Shown here one piece after another: positions 44,564-54,699 of a stretch of DNA of 64,000 bases; position 1 is the first letter of the stretch; every line of letters starts with the position of its first letter. The translations under genes were made by a program, and so were the position numbers. The DNA comes from Hungatella hathewayi WAL-18680 (GTDB lineage Bacteria > Bacillota > Clostridia > Lachnospirales > Lachnospiraceae). The stretch is from contig NZ_JH379027.1 of NCBI RefSeq assembly GCF_000235505.1, positions 2,500,080-2,564,079 on the forward strand. Reading direction: 5' to 3'. Under the pieces are notes generated by a model. It was not told the DNA's origin and searched no databases. It was given only the letters and a program-made list of their open reading frames with translations.

Positions 44564-45559
44564 ATGATACGGAAATTGAGAACCATAACCAGCACGACCA
44601 CCGTGCCATACGACAACATGGCGCTGGAAGCCTACCTGCTTCACCATGTGGAGCCGGGAGAATGCATCCTGTACCTGTGGCAGAACCGGCGCACGGTGGT
44701 GATTGGCCGGAACCAGAACTGCTTTGCGGAGTGCAAATGCAGCCAGCTGGAGGAGGATGGAGGATACTTAGCCCGCCGCTTATCCGGCGGCGGTGCCGTC
44801 TTCCACGATTTGGGCAACTTAAACTTCACCTTCCTGGTGAGAAAAGAAGATTACAGCGTGGAAATGCAGACGGAGGTCATTCTCCAGGCGGCGAGAATGT
44901 ACGGCATCGGGGCGGAGCGCACCGGCCGCAATGACATTGTAGTGGACGGAAGAAAATTCTCCGGCAACGCCTACTATCAGACCGGCGACTGCTGCTACCA
45001 CCACGGAACGATACTGATACAGGTGGACAAGGAAAACATGTCCCATTACCTGAATGTGTCGAAGGAGAAACTGCAGTCCAAAGGGGTGGAATCCGTGAGA
45101 AGCCGCGTGGCCAATTTGACGGAGTTCGCGCCCCAGATGACGGTGGACGGGATGAAAGAGCGGCTGGTGAACGCGTTTTCGGGCGCCTATGGACTGCCGG
45201 TGGAGCGGATTGAGCCGGAGGAGATGGATAACAGGGAGCTTGCATCCTTCCGGGAGCAGCTGTCCTCCTGGGAGTGGCTTTACGGGAAGAAACTGCCCTT
45301 TACCTTCCAGGCAGAGCAGCGATTCCCCTGGGGAGGCGTCCAGTTACAGATGGAGGTGGACGGCGGAATTGTGCGGGAAGCCAGACTCTACTCCGACGCC
45401 CTGGATGTGGAATTGATACCGCGTCTTGTTAATGCGCTGGAAGGCCGGAAATACCAGGCGGGGACCATGATGGAGGCGATTGATGGACTGACGGTGGAGA
45501 ACGAGGTCCAGGAGCAGATGAAGTGTGATATCAGCCAGCTGATTCACAGTTCCATGTGA
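44564..45559 (+). CDS. lplA: lipoate-protein ligase A
   Basis: 331 aa. N-terminal ligase domain with VVIGRNQNCFAECK and RRLSGGGAVFHDLGNLNFTF, then the lipoyl-AMP Lys region GRNDIVVDGRKFSGNA; a C-terminal accessory domain (about 250-331) as in full-length LplA. It activates lipoate with ATP and attaches it to GcvH Lys63. No lipoate synthase is seen, so the operon relies on scavenged lipoate or on a gene elsewhere. Ribosome site weak (CAGGAGACG). Confidence 0.93.
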   Translation: MIRKLRTITSTTTVPYDNMALEAYLLHHVEPGECILYLWQNRRTVVIGRNQNCFAECKCSQLEEDGGYLARRLSGGGAVFHDLGNLNFTFLVRKEDYSVEMQTEVILQAARMYGIGAERTGRNDIVVDGRKFSGNAYYQTGDCCYHHGTILIQVDKENMSHYLNVSKEKLQSKGVESVRSRVANLTEFAPQMTVDGMKERLVNAFSGAYGLPVERIEPEEMDNRELASFREQLSSWEWLYGKKLPFTFQAEQRFPWGGVQLQMEVDGGIVREARLYSDALDVELIPRLVNALEGRKYQAGTMMEAIDGLTVENEVQEQMKCDISQLIHSSM

Positions 45560-45648
45560 TTGTAAATTCGGCTTTGAGTCAGCAATCCATACATATACAA
45601 TCCTAAATACCAGAACAGCAAAATACCACATAAAGGGGGAATCATAGA

Positions 45649-47106
45649 TTGGCAACCGCATATGATTTAATCGTAATTGGCGCGGGTCCGGGAGGTTATC
45701 CGGCGACCCTGCGGGCCGCGGAACTCGGCCGCCGGACAGCCGTCATCGAGTGTCGGGAATTGGGAGGAACCTGCCTAAACCGTGGCTGTATCCCCACCAA
45801 GACCCTGCTTCACGCCACCGGTCTCTACCGTGAGACTCTAAAGGCCAGCGAAGCAGGACTCCGGGCCGAATCATTGGAGATTGACGGCCCTGCCCTTCGC
45901 GCAAGAAAAAACCAGGTGGTGGAGACCCTGCAAAACGGCATCGCCGCCCAGTTCAAGAAGCATAAAGTGGACGTATATTACGGCATCGGAACCATAGAGG
46001 GCGAGCACCAGGTAACAGTAACGCCAAATAAAGGGGCCGGAGAACTATCCGAAGAAACATCCGAGGGACCACATGCCGAAACACCCGGCAATCAACCCAG
46101 CGCCCCCATCCACCTGGAAGCCGCCAGCATCCTCATCGCCACCGGTTCCACCCCGGCCGCCCCGCCGATTCCCGGCAGCAGTCTGGAGGGCGTGGCGGAC
46201 AGCGATATCATGCTGGAGGAAGTCAACATGTCGCTCAAATCCCTCGTCATCATCGGAGGCGGCGTCATCGGCATGGAATTCGCCCAGATATACAGCGACA
46301 TCGGCTGCCAGGTCACAGTCCTGGAAGCCATGGACCGGATTCTCCCCGGCATGGACCGGGAAATCGCCCAGAACTTAAAAATGATAGGCAAAAAGCGAAA
46401 CATCGACATCCACACAGGCGCCATGGTCAAAGAAATCCAAAAAACCTCTGACGGCTCCCTCCTCTGCCGGTACGAAGAAAAAGGCGGGGAGAAAGAAGCA
46501 GCAGGAGAGCGGGTTCTCATCGCCACCGGCCGCCGCCCCAACACGGCGAATCTGTTTGGGGAGTCCATGAAGGGCAGAATCGCAGAAACCCGTGGCTGTA
46601 TCCAGGTGGACGATGATTACCGCACCAGCGTGCCCGGCATTTACGCCATCGGTGACGTCATCGGCGGCATCCAGCTGGCCCACGCGGCCACGGCCGAGGG
46701 AATCACCGCCGTGGAACACTTATTTGGTCACAAACCCAGATATTCCGCCGCTCTCATTCCCTCCTGTGTCTACACCGATCCGGAGATTGCCGTGATTGGA
46801 ATGACCGCGGAGGAGGCGAAGGAAGCCGGCATAGAGGTCATCACCGGCAAGTATCTCATGTCCATGAACGGCAAATCCCTTCTCTCCGGCCAGGAGCGCG
46901 GCTTTATCAAGCTGACGGCCGAAAAAGACAGCCGCCAGGTCATCGGCGCCCAGCTGATGTGCGCCAGGGCCACGGACATGATAAGCACGCTGGAACTTGC
47001 CATCCAGAATCATCTGACCGTGGAGCAGCTGGCAGAACTCATCCTGCCTCACCCCACCTTCTGCGAGGGAATCGGGGAAGCCGCCTTCGACATGGTGGAG
47101 CGGTAG
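45649..47106 (+). CDS. lpdA: dihydrolipoyl dehydrogenase (glycine cleavage L protein)
   Basis: 485 aa. FAD site GAGPGGYPA, redox-active GGTCLNRGCIPTK (Cys42, Cys47), NAD fold VIIGGGVIGMEFAQIY, GDVIGGIQLAHAA and the C-terminal HPTFCEGIGEAA, where the catalytic His of the partner subunit is expected. It reoxidises dihydrolipoyl-GcvH with NAD+. A Gly/Ser/Glu/Pro-rich insertion (about residues 126-153) separates two halves of the FAD domain and is not usual. TTG start, 8 nt after AAAGGGGGA. Confidence 0.93.
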   Translation: MATAYDLIVIGAGPGGYPATLRAAELGRRTAVIECRELGGTCLNRGCIPTKTLLHATGLYRETLKASEAGLRAESLEIDGPALRARKNQVVETLQNGIAAQFKKHKVDVYYGIGTIEGEHQVTVTPNKGAGELSEETSEGPHAETPGNQPSAPIHLEAASILIATGSTPAAPPIPGSSLEGVADSDIMLEEVNMSLKSLVIIGGGVIGMEFAQIYSDIGCQVTVLEAMDRILPGMDREIAQNLKMIGKKRNIDIHTGAMVKEIQKTSDGSLLCRYEEKGGEKEAAGERVLIATGRRPNTANLFGESMKGRIAETRGCIQVDDDYRTSVPGIYAIGDVIGGIQLAHAATAEGITAVEHLFGHKPRYSAALIPSCVYTDPEIAVIGMTAEEAKEAGIEVITGKYLMSMNGKSLLSGQERGFIKLTAEKDSRQVIGAQLMCARATDMISTLELAIQNHLTVEQLAELILPHPTFCEGIGEAAFDMVER

Positions 47107-47190
47107 AAACGCAGCAGGCAGCAAAGCAGCAGGCAGTACATAACATAGTCTATGACGAATCAAATAACCCATCATCCAGCAAATTCTCAC

Positions 47191-47233
47191 AACAGGTGTC
47201 TCCCTTCAATTGGGGTCAGACACCTGTTATTTA
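47191..47233 (+). terminator. intrinsic terminator of the glycine cleavage operon
   Basis: AACAGGTGTCT (47191-47201) pairs perfectly with AGACACCTGTT (47218-47228), plus an inner CCC/GGGG pairing; tail ATTTATTT. Confidence 0.85.
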
Positions 47234-47345
47234 TTTAACGAACAAGGTTACAACACTCCCATTTGTCAGTATATTTCATAATTATTTGAAATCTGTCCAC
47301 CACCTGCCTCATTTGCAATTAGGGGTAGGAATAAAACAGAAAATG

Positions 47346-47354
47346 TGATATAAT
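47346..47354 (+). promoter_or_regulatory. extended -10 promoter upstream of dgt-dnaG-rpoD
   Basis: TG-A-TATAAT at 47346-47354 is a perfect extended -10 element; there is no convincing -35. It is about 80 nt before the dgt start. The rest of 47234-47427 shows no gene. Confidence 0.5.
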
Positions 47355-47430
47355 TTAAGATAACTTTGCATAGAATATGGTAGAATATCATAGCTCGTTT
47401 GTACATACCATCTGAGAAGGAGGGTACATG

Positions 47431-48441
47431 ATGAACATCAGGGAAGCGGCGGAGCAGTGGGAGGAGAAATATTTAAGTCCCTATGCGGCACTGAGCAGAA
47501 ACACCTTGGGACGTGATATCCCGGAGGAACTCTGTGACATCCGGCCGGAATATCAGCGGGACAGAGACCGGATTATCCACTGTAAGGCATTTCGGAGACT
47601 GAAGCACAAGACCCAGGTATTTCTGGCGCCGGAGGGCGACCACTACCGGACCAGACTGACCCACACCCTGGAGGTAGCCCAGATTGCCAGAACCATTTCC
47701 AGAGCCCTGTGGCTCAACGAGAACCTGACGGAAGCTATCGCCCTGGGCCACGATTTGGGACATACCCCCTTCGGCCATTCCGGGGAGCGGATATTGAATG
47801 AGATATGCGAAGACGGATTTGCCCACTACCGGCAGAGCATCCGCGTGGTGGAGAAATTGGAGAAGGATGGGAAGGGACTCAATCTGACCAAAGAGGTCCG
47901 TGACGGTATTTTAAATCACCGCACCTCCGGCCATCCCAGTACCCTGGAGGGCTGTGTGGTCCGCTTATCAGACAAGATTGCCTATATCAACCACGACATT
48001 GACGACGCCATCCGGGCCAAAATCTTTGTGGAGAGTGATTTGCCGGAGGAATACACCGACATTCTCGGCCACAGCGTCAGGGAGCGGTTGAACACCCTGA
48101 TACACGACATTATCGAGAACAGTCTGGGAAAACCGGAGATACTCATGTCTCCAGGGATGGAGGAGGCCATGAAGGGCCTGCGCTCCTGGATGTTTGAAAA
48201 TGTCTACAAGAACGAGATACCTAAAGCCGAGGAAGGCAAGGCGCAGCAGCTGATTGTGGCGCTGTATGATTATTATATGAAACATGTGGAGAAGCTGCCG
48301 GAGGAATACCTGCTCATGATGGAGAGAAACCAGGAGAAGAAGGAGCGGGTGGTCTGCGATTACATAGCAGGCATGAGCGACAGCTACGCCATTGATAAAT
48401 TTGAGGAGTTATTTGTACCGAAAGCCTGGAAGGCCCTGTAA
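47431..48441 (+). CDS. dgt: deoxyguanosinetriphosphate triphosphohydrolase-like protein (HD domain)
   Basis: 336 aa. HD-domain metal ligands appear in RLTHTLEVAQIAR and ALGHDLGHTPFGHSGE; the antiviral/dGTPase-type C-terminal region is present. It hydrolyses dGTP or other dNTPs to the nucleoside and tripolyphosphate and is commonly found just upstream of dnaG in Clostridia. AAGGAGGG at 47417-47424 favours the ATG at 47431, though 47428 is also possible. Starts the dgt-dnaG-rpoD series. Confidence 0.9.
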   Translation: MNIREAAEQWEEKYLSPYAALSRNTLGRDIPEELCDIRPEYQRDRDRIIHCKAFRRLKHKTQVFLAPEGDHYRTRLTHTLEVAQIARTISRALWLNENLTEAIALGHDLGHTPFGHSGERILNEICEDGFAHYRQSIRVVEKLEKDGKGLNLTKEVRDGILNHRTSGHPSTLEGCVVRLSDKIAYINHDIDDAIRAKIFVESDLPEEYTDILGHSVRERLNTLIHDIIENSLGKPEILMSPGMEEAMKGLRSWMFENVYKNEIPKAEEGKAQQLIVALYDYYMKHVEKLPEEYLLMMERNQEKKERVVCDYIAGMSDSYAIDKFEELFVPKAWKAL

Positions 48442-48497
48442 GCCATCCGGCCAGCCGGTAACGTAACTCCACACAGAATCATGTAAGGAGGAACTTC

Positions 48498-50261
48498 ATG
48501 TATTATCCAGAAGACGTAGTGGAAGAAGTAAGGATGAAAAATGACATCGTGGACGTGATATCCGGATATGTGAAGTTGACGAAAAAGGGAAGCAATTATT
48601 TCGGGCTCTGCCCGTTCCACAACGAGAAGTCGCCGTCCTTTTCCGTAGCGCCGGCAAAGCAGATGTATTACTGCTTCGGCTGCGGGGCCGGCGGCAACGT
48701 CATCACCTTTGTCATGGAATACGAGAACTATTCCTTCAGCGAGGCGCTTCAGATGCTGGCCGACCGGGCCGGCGTGACGCTGCCAAAGGAGGAGTATTCC
48801 AAGGAGGCGAAAGCCCAGGCGGATATGCGGGCCACACTGCTTGAGATCAACAAGCTGGCCGCCAACTATTTTTACTACCAGCTGGGACAACCCCAGGGCA
48901 AAATCGGATATGACTACCTGAGACGGAGGGAGTTGAGCGACGAGACCATCCGCCGGTTCGGCCTTGGTTTTGCCAACAAGACCAGCGACGATTTATACCA
49001 GTATTTAAAGAAAAAAGGCTACAACGACGCCATTTTAAAAGAGACGGGCCTTGTAACCATCGAGGAGCGGGGCACCCACGACAAGTTCTGGAACCGGGTC
49101 ATGTTTCCCATAATGGATATCAACAACCGGGTCATCGGTTTCGGCGGCCGTGTCATGGGGGACGGAACTCCCAAGTACTTAAACTCCCCGGAGACCAAGC
49201 TCTTTGACAAGAGCCGGAATCTGTACGGCTTAAACTACGCAAGGACGTCCAGAGAGAAATACATATTAATCTGTGAGGGCTACATGGATGTGATTGCCAT
49301 GCACCAGGCGGGCTTTACCAATGCGGTGGCCTCTTTGGGAACCGCGTTTACCACCCAGCACGCCGCCCTTTTAAAACGCTACACCACCCAGGTCATCTTA
49401 ACCTACGACAGCGACGGCGCCGGCACCAAAGCGGCCCTTCGTGCCATTCCCATCTTAAAGGAGGTGGGCATGTCCATCAAGGTGCTGAACATGGAGCCAT
49501 ACAAAGACCCGGACGAATTTATGAAGAATCTGGGCGCCGACGCCTTTAGAGAGCGGATTGCCCAGGCGAAGAACAGCTTTATGTTCGAGATTGATGTCAT
49601 CAAGAAAAACTATGATATGGGCGACCCGGAGCAGAAGACCGCCTTCTACAACGAGGTGGCGAAAAAACTGCTGGAATTCCAGGACGCGCTGGAGCGGGAT
49701 AACTATCTGGAGGCGGTGTCGCGGGAGCATTTCATCAACTATCAGGATTTGAAACAGCTGGTGAACCGGCTGGGAAGCCGTCTGGACATGACGGTGAAAC
49801 GCCCGGAGCGTGAGGAAGCGCCGGAGCGGAAGAAAAAGGAGAAGGACGACGGAAGCCGCCGCTCCCAGAGACTGTTACTCACCTGGCTGATTGAGAACCC
49901 GGAGCTGTTTGACAAAATCGAAGGAATTGTCTCGGCCAATGACTTCCGGGAGGATTTGTACCATCAGGTGGCCGTCATGGTCTTTGAGGGACATGCCAGG
50001 GGAGAGGTGAATCCGGCGGGCATCCTGAACCATTTTATTAACGACGAGGAACAGTATAAAGAAGTGGCGGCGCTTTTCAACGCCAGCTTAAAAGAGTCAC
50101 TGGACAACGAGGAGCAGAAGAAGGCTTTTTCGGAGACCGTCATCAAGGTGCGCAAACACAGCCTGGATGAGGCCAGCCGCAATGCGAAAGACATCACGGA
50201 ACTGCAGGAGATTATCAAAGCACAGAGTGCCCTGAAAGACTTGAATATTTCGCTGGATTAG
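48498..50261 (+). CDS. dnaG: DNA primase
   Basis: 587 aa. CHC2 zinc finger (Cys38, His41, Cys59, Cys62), DnaG core with FGGRVMGDGTPKYLNSPET, a Toprim domain (about 255-340: ILICEGYMDVIAMHQAG, then TYDSDGAGTKA), and a C-terminal DnaB-binding region (about 455-587). It synthesises RNA primers at the fork. A Lys/Glu-rich linker (REEAPERKKKEKDDG) precedes the helicase-binding domain. Ribosome site AAGGAGG. Confidence 0.97.
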   Translation: MYYPEDVVEEVRMKNDIVDVISGYVKLTKKGSNYFGLCPFHNEKSPSFSVAPAKQMYYCFGCGAGGNVITFVMEYENYSFSEALQMLADRAGVTLPKEEYSKEAKAQADMRATLLEINKLAANYFYYQLGQPQGKIGYDYLRRRELSDETIRRFGLGFANKTSDDLYQYLKKKGYNDAILKETGLVTIEERGTHDKFWNRVMFPIMDINNRVIGFGGRVMGDGTPKYLNSPETKLFDKSRNLYGLNYARTSREKYILICEGYMDVIAMHQAGFTNAVASLGTAFTTQHAALLKRYTTQVILTYDSDGAGTKAALRAIPILKEVGMSIKVLNMEPYKDPDEFMKNLGADAFRERIAQAKNSFMFEIDVIKKNYDMGDPEQKTAFYNEVAKKLLEFQDALERDNYLEAVSREHFINYQDLKQLVNRLGSRLDMTVKRPEREEAPERKKKEKDDGSRRSQRLLLTWLIENPELFDKIEGIVSANDFREDLYHQVAVMVFEGHARGEVNPAGILNHFINDEEQYKEVAALFNASLKESLDNEEQKKAFSETVIKVRKHSLDEASRNAKDITELQEIIKAQSALKDLNISLD

Positions 50262-50298
50262 GGTAACAATATAGGCAAGTTATGGAAGGATGGACGCT

Positions 50299-51417
50299 AT
50301 GGACGAGAAGGAAGTTGGATTTGAAGAAAAACTGGAGCTGTTGCTGTTAGAGGCGAAAAAGAAAAAGAACGTACTGGAAAGCCAGGAGATTCTGGATTTC
50401 TTCAAGGGCGAAATACTGAGTCCCGAGAAGCTGGACGCCATTGACGACTTCCTGGAAGCCAACAAGGTGGACATTCTCCGCATCGGACAGGATGACGATA
50501 TTGACCCGGATTTATTCATCGAGGAAGAGCTGGAAGAAGAGGAAGATATCGATTTAGAGCATCTGGATTTGTCCATTCCGGAGGGCGTCAATTTGGACGA
50601 CCCGGTCCGCATGTATTTGAAGGAGATTGGCAAGGTGCCCCTGCTCTCCACGGAGGAGGAGATTGAGCTGGCCAAGCGGATGGAACTGGGGGACGAAAAC
50701 GCCAGAAAACGTCTGGCGGAGGCCAATCTGCGCCTTGTGGTCAGCATTGCCAAGCGCTATGTGGGCCGCGGCATGCAGTTTTTGGATTTAATTCAGGAGG
50801 GCAACTTAGGACTCATCAAAGCGGTGGAGAAATTTGACTACACCAAGGGTTATAAATTCAGTACCTATGCCACTTGGTGGATTCGCCAGGCCATCACCAG
50901 GTCCATCGCCGACCAGGCCAGAACCATCCGTATTCCGGTGCATATGGTGGAGACGATCAATCGCCTTATCCGTATTTCCAGACAGCTGTTGCAGGAACTG
51001 GGGCGGGAGCCGCAGCCGGAGGAGATCGCGGCGCGGATGGATCTGCCGGTGGAGCGGGTCCGCGAGATCATGAAGATATCCCAGGAGCCGGTTTCCTTAG
51101 AGACCCCCATCGGTGAGGAGGAGGACAGCCACTTAGGCGACTTTATCCAGGACGACCATGTGGCGGTGCCGGCGGACGCGGCTACCTTTACGCTGCTTCA
51201 CGAGCAGCTGATGGAGGTGTTAGACACGCTGACCGAGCGGGAGCAGAAGGTCTTAAAACTGCGGTTTGGTCTGGAGGACGGCCGCCCCAGAACCCTGGAA
51301 GAGGTGGGACGGGAGTTCAATGTGACCAGGGAGCGCATCCGCCAGATTGAGGCCAAGGCCCTTCGCAAGCTGCGCCACCCGAGCAGAAGCAAAAAATTAA
51401 AGGATTATCTGGACTAA
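50299..51417 (+). CDS. rpoD: RNA polymerase primary sigma factor (sigma-A/RpoD)
   Basis: 372 aa. Region 1.1 at the N-terminus, an acidic stretch ([14 protein letters not shown]), region 2 ([51 protein letters not shown]), region 3 and region 4 (TREQ-like [15 protein letters not shown] and [20 protein letters not shown]). It directs housekeeping transcription. AAGGA 8 nt before 50299 supports this start; an ATG at 50290 would also work. The gap from dnaG is 37 nt. Confidence 0.97.
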   Translation: MDEKEVGFEEKLELLLLEAKKKKNVLESQEILDFFKGEILSPEKLDAIDDFLEANKVDILRIGQDDDIDPDLFIEEELEEEEDIDLEHLDLSIPEGVNLDDPVRMYLKEIGKVPLLSTEEEIELAKRMELGDENARKRLAEANLRLVVSIAKRYVGRGMQFLDLIQEGNLGLIKAVEKFDYTKGYKFSTYATWWIRQAITRSIADQARTIRIPVHMVETINRLIRISRQLLQELGREPQPEEIAARMDLPVERVREIMKISQEPVSLETPIGEEEDSHLGDFIQDDHVAVPADAATFTLLHEQLMEVLDTLTEREQKVLKLRFGLEDGRPRTLEEVGREFNVTRERIRQIEAKALRKLRHPSRSKKLKDYLD

Positions 51418-51442
51418 TACAGAGCAGACAACAGGAGTATAC

Positions 51443-52135
51443 ATGAGATTATCAAAACGTCTGGCACTGGTTGCTTCGTTTGTCAACGAGGGAAGCAGCC
51501 TTGCCGATATCGGAACAGACCACGGATACATTCCCATCGCGCTGACGCGGCAGGGAAAGGTAACCAGAGCCATCGCCATGGATGTGAGGAAAGGACCCCT
51601 AGAGCGGGCCAGAGAGCATATCCGGGAATATCATCTGGAGGAGCGCATCGAGACGAGACTCAGCGACGGAGCAGAACGGCTGAAGGCCGGGGAAGCGGAC
51701 ACGGTAGTCATCGCCGGCATGGGCGGCGAGCTGGTGATACATATCCTGGAGGGCGGCCGCCATCTGTGGGATGAGGTGGGCCAGTGGGTGCTGTCTCCCC
51801 AGTCGGAACTGGACAAGGTGAGAACCTATTTGCAGGAGAACGGGTTTGTCATCACCAGGGAGGACATGGTGGAGGAGGACGGGAAATATTATACCGTTAT
51901 GGACGTATCCCGCGGCGTCATGGAAGAGATGAGCCAGGCAGAGCGCCTGTACGGAGCATATTTGATTCGGCATAAGAATCCCGTTCTCCGGGAATTCTTA
52001 AAAAGAGAAAGAGACCAGCTCTTAAAAATCAGAGAGCAGTTAAACGCCCAGAGCACGGACAGCGCCAGAGCGCGTTTAGCGGAGCTTACAAGGGAGCTGG
52101 ACTGGAACAGGGAGGCACAGGATGAAATGCAGTGA
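51443..52135 (+). CDS. trmK: tRNA (adenine(22)-N(1))-methyltransferase
   Basis: 230 aa. Rossmann-type SAM site LADIGTDHGYIPIAL; VIAGMGGELVIHIL and the PQSELDKVRTYLQENGF segment are typical of TrmK, and a C-terminal coiled-coil tail follows. Methylates A22 in tRNAs. Its start lies 25 nt after rpoD, and its stop overlaps the next gene by 14 nt. The trmK-nif3 pairing after rpoD is a common Firmicutes arrangement. Confidence 0.93.
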   Translation: MRLSKRLALVASFVNEGSSLADIGTDHGYIPIALTRQGKVTRAIAMDVRKGPLERAREHIREYHLEERIETRLSDGAERLKAGEADTVVIAGMGGELVIHILEGGRHLWDEVGQWVLSPQSELDKVRTYLQENGFVITREDMVEEDGKYYTVMDVSRGVMEEMSQAERLYGAYLIRHKNPVLREFLKRERDQLLKIREQLNAQSTDSARARLAELTRELDWNREAQDEMQ

Positions 52136-52922
52136 TATCATAAGACATCTGGAGCGGCTGGCGCCAGCGGATTACGCCTGCGACTGGGACAATCCAGGTC
52201 TGCTGGCAGGCAGGAGCAGCAAAGAGGTTCACCGCATTATGATTGCGCTGGACGCCACGGACGAGGTGATAGAGCAGGCGGTGAAGGAAGATGTGGACCT
52301 GCTGCTGACCCATCACCCCCTGATTTTCGGTTCCCTGAAAATGATCAACGATATGAGTTTTGTGGCGAGGCGGGTAGTCAAACTGCTCCGCCACGATATC
52401 GCCTGCTACGCCATGCACACCAATTTTGACAGCGCGCCGGGAGGAATGGCGGATTTGGCGGCGGCCCGTCTTCATCTGGTGGATACGCATATTCTCGACT
52501 TGACCGGCGTGTCACCGGAAGGCGTGCATTATGGCATCGGCAAGGTGGGATATCTTCCGCTGGCCATGAGCCTGGAGGAGTTAAGCCGGGAGGTGAAGCG
52601 GGCTTTCGGACTTCCATTTGTGCTGGTTTACGGGATGGAGGAGACGAAGGAATCCATACGGAAAGTGGCCATCTGCCCCGGCTCCGGCCGCCATATGGTG
52701 GAGATTTCGGAAAAATGGGGGGCCCAGGCGCTGATAACCGGCGACATCGGCCATCACGACGGCATTGACGCCGTGGACGGAGGAATCGCCATTATCGACG
52801 GTGGTCATTACGGATTGGAGCATATTTTCATAGACTTTATGGATACTTATATAAGAGAGCAGGTCGACGGGAACCTGGAGATTGTGAAAGCGCCCATCAA
52901 ATTCCCGGCGTCTGTGCTGTGA
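52122..52922 (+). CDS. Nif3-like dinuclear metal-centre protein (YqfO family)
   Basis: 266 aa. Metal-ligand motifs LLTHHPLIF, MHTNFD and the late GDIGHHDGI and IDGGHYGLE fit the NIF3/DUF34 family, which forms toroidal hexamers. Some members are GTP cyclohydrolase-like or metal-insertion proteins, but the function remains unsettled. It is 266 aa and lacks the inserted CutA-like domain seen in longer Bacillus homologues. Overlaps trmK by 14 nt. Confidence 0.92.
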   Translation: MKCSDIIRHLERLAPADYACDWDNPGLLAGRSSKEVHRIMIALDATDEVIEQAVKEDVDLLLTHHPLIFGSLKMINDMSFVARRVVKLLRHDIACYAMHTNFDSAPGGMADLAAARLHLVDTHILDLTGVSPEGVHYGIGKVGYLPLAMSLEELSREVKRAFGLPFVLVYGMEETKESIRKVAICPGSGRHMVEISEKWGAQALITGDIGHHDGIDAVDGGIAIIDGGHYGLEHIFIDFMDTYIREQVDGNLEIVKAPIKFPASVL

Positions 52923-52970
52923 CATGAATATTGACACGAGACATTGAACCGGAATAAGGAGGATTCTTGT

Positions 52971-54632
52971 ATGGCAGTGGTTACCATAGGGGGAGAGAAG
53001 AAGGAGTATGCAGTCGGTACCACTTACCTTTCCATCGCGGAGGAATATCAGCCCCAGTTTGACAACGATATTATCCTGTTTTTCGTCAACGGAAAGCTGT
53101 GTGAGCTTCACAAGAAGGTGACAGGGGACTGCACCATCAGCTTTGTGACCACCAAAGACAAACCGGGGCTTCAGACCTACCAGAGAAGCGCCACGCTGAT
53201 TATGCTGAAAGCCTTCTACGAGATTGTGGGGGTGGAGCATATTGAGAAAATCTCCGTGGATTTTTCCATCGGCAAGGGATTTTTTGTGGAGCCGAGAGGG
53301 GATTTTGAGTTGACCGATGAGCTGCTGGAGGCGGTGAAGGCCAAGATGCGGGAGTATGTGGAGGCCAGACTTCCCATTATGAAGCGCAACGTCAACACCG
53401 ACGAGGCGGTGGAGCTGTTTACCAGGCATAGGATGTATGACAAGGCCAGACTGTTCCAGTACCGCAGGGTTTCCAGAGTCAACATTTACAGCATCGGCAA
53501 TTTTGAGGATTATTTCTACGGGTATATGGCCCAGAATACGGGGTATATCCGGTATTTTGATTTGGTGAGGTATGAGCACGGGTTTGTCCTCATGCTTCCC
53601 ACCAGAAAGGACCCGAAGACAGTGCCGCATTTCGACTCCACCAGGAAGCAGAAGCTGTTCCAGGTGCTTAAGGAGTCCTCGGAGTGGGGCGAAAAGCTGG
53701 GAGTGGCCAACGTTGGCGCCCTCAACGAGATGATATCCTGCGGCAAAGCCAACGAGCTGATCCTGATACAGGAGGCCCTTCAGGAGAAGAAAATCGGTCA
53801 GATTGCGGAGATGATCGCGGAGCAGAGAGGCAAGAAATTCGTCATGATTGCCGGCCCGTCCTCCTCAGGAAAGACCACCTTTTCCCACCGGCTGTCCATC
53901 CAGCTGAAGGCGCTGGGCATGAATCCTCATCCCATCGGTGTGGACGACTACTTTGTCAACCGGGTCAACAGTCCCAGGGACGCGGATGGAAATTACAATT
54001 ATGAGGTATTGGAATGTCTGGATATCAAGCAGTTTAATGAGGACATGACCAACTTATTAAACGGGAAAACAGTGGAGATGCCCCGGTATAATTTCATCAC
54101 GGGGATGCGGGAGTACAAGGGCGATTTCCTGACCATGGGGGAGGACGATATCCTGGTGATTGAGGGGATTCACTGCCTAAACGACAGATTGTCCTACACA
54201 CTCCCCAAGGAGAGCAAGTTCAAGATCTATATCAGCGCCCTGACCCAGCTAAATATCGACGAGCACAACCGGATACCGACCACGGATGGCCGGCTGATCC
54301 GCAGAATGGTGCGGGACGCCAGAACCAGAGGGGCCAGCGCCCAGACCACCATCCGCATGTGGCCGTCGGTGAGAAAGGGCGAGGAGGACAACATTTTCCC
54401 CTTCCAGGAGGAGGCGGACGTGATGTTCAACTCAGCGTCGGTGTATGAGCTGGCGGTGTTGAAACAGTACGCAGAGCCAATCCTGTTCCAGATTCCAAGG
54501 GATTCCGAGGAGTATTTGGAGGCCAAGCGGCTGTTGAAGTTTTTGGATTACTTCCTGGGCGTCAGCAGTGAGAATATTCCGCAGAACTCCATCGTGCGGG
54601 AGTTTATCGGCGGCAGCTGTTTCCGGGTGTGA
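52971..54632 (+). CDS. nucleoside kinase with TGS and tRNA-synthetase-like domains (uridine kinase family)
   Basis: 553 aa. An N-terminal TGS-like segment (1-60) and a threonyl/alanyl-tRNA-synthetase SAD-like region with RSATLIMLKAFYEIVG (about 60-220), then a PRK/uridine-kinase domain from about 285: Walker A GPSSSGKTTFSHRL, VDDYFVNR and VIEGIHCLND. It likely phosphorylates uridine/cytidine or a related nucleoside. This fusion is frequent in Clostridia. The start at 52971 follows AAGGAGG; a short upstream in-frame ATG at 52944 is less likely. Confidence 0.88.
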   Translation: MAVVTIGGEKKEYAVGTTYLSIAEEYQPQFDNDIILFFVNGKLCELHKKVTGDCTISFVTTKDKPGLQTYQRSATLIMLKAFYEIVGVEHIEKISVDFSIGKGFFVEPRGDFELTDELLEAVKAKMREYVEARLPIMKRNVNTDEAVELFTRHRMYDKARLFQYRRVSRVNIYSIGNFEDYFYGYMAQNTGYIRYFDLVRYEHGFVLMLPTRKDPKTVPHFDSTRKQKLFQVLKESSEWGEKLGVANVGALNEMISCGKANELILIQEALQEKKIGQIAEMIAEQRGKKFVMIAGPSSSGKTTFSHRLSIQLKALGMNPHPIGVDDYFVNRVNSPRDADGNYNYEVLECLDIKQFNEDMTNLLNGKTVEMPRYNFITGMREYKGDFLTMGEDDILVIEGIHCLNDRLSYTLPKESKFKIYISALTQLNIDEHNRIPTTDGRLIRRMVRDARTRGASAQTTIRMWPSVRKGEEDNIFPFQEEADVMFNSASVYELAVLKQYAEPILFQIPRDSEEYLEAKRLLKFLDYFLGVSSENIPQNSIVREFIGGSCFRV

Positions 54633-54699
54633 TGACGGCGGTAGGCGTAAGACAATCCGAAAATCCGGAAACGAGCCGGGGATTACGAAAGTTCCGCAC

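Noticed and set aside
47113..47137. Repeated GCAGCAGGCA after lpd as a regulatory repeat
   Set aside because: Only two short copies directly after a stop codon; no further copies and no structure.
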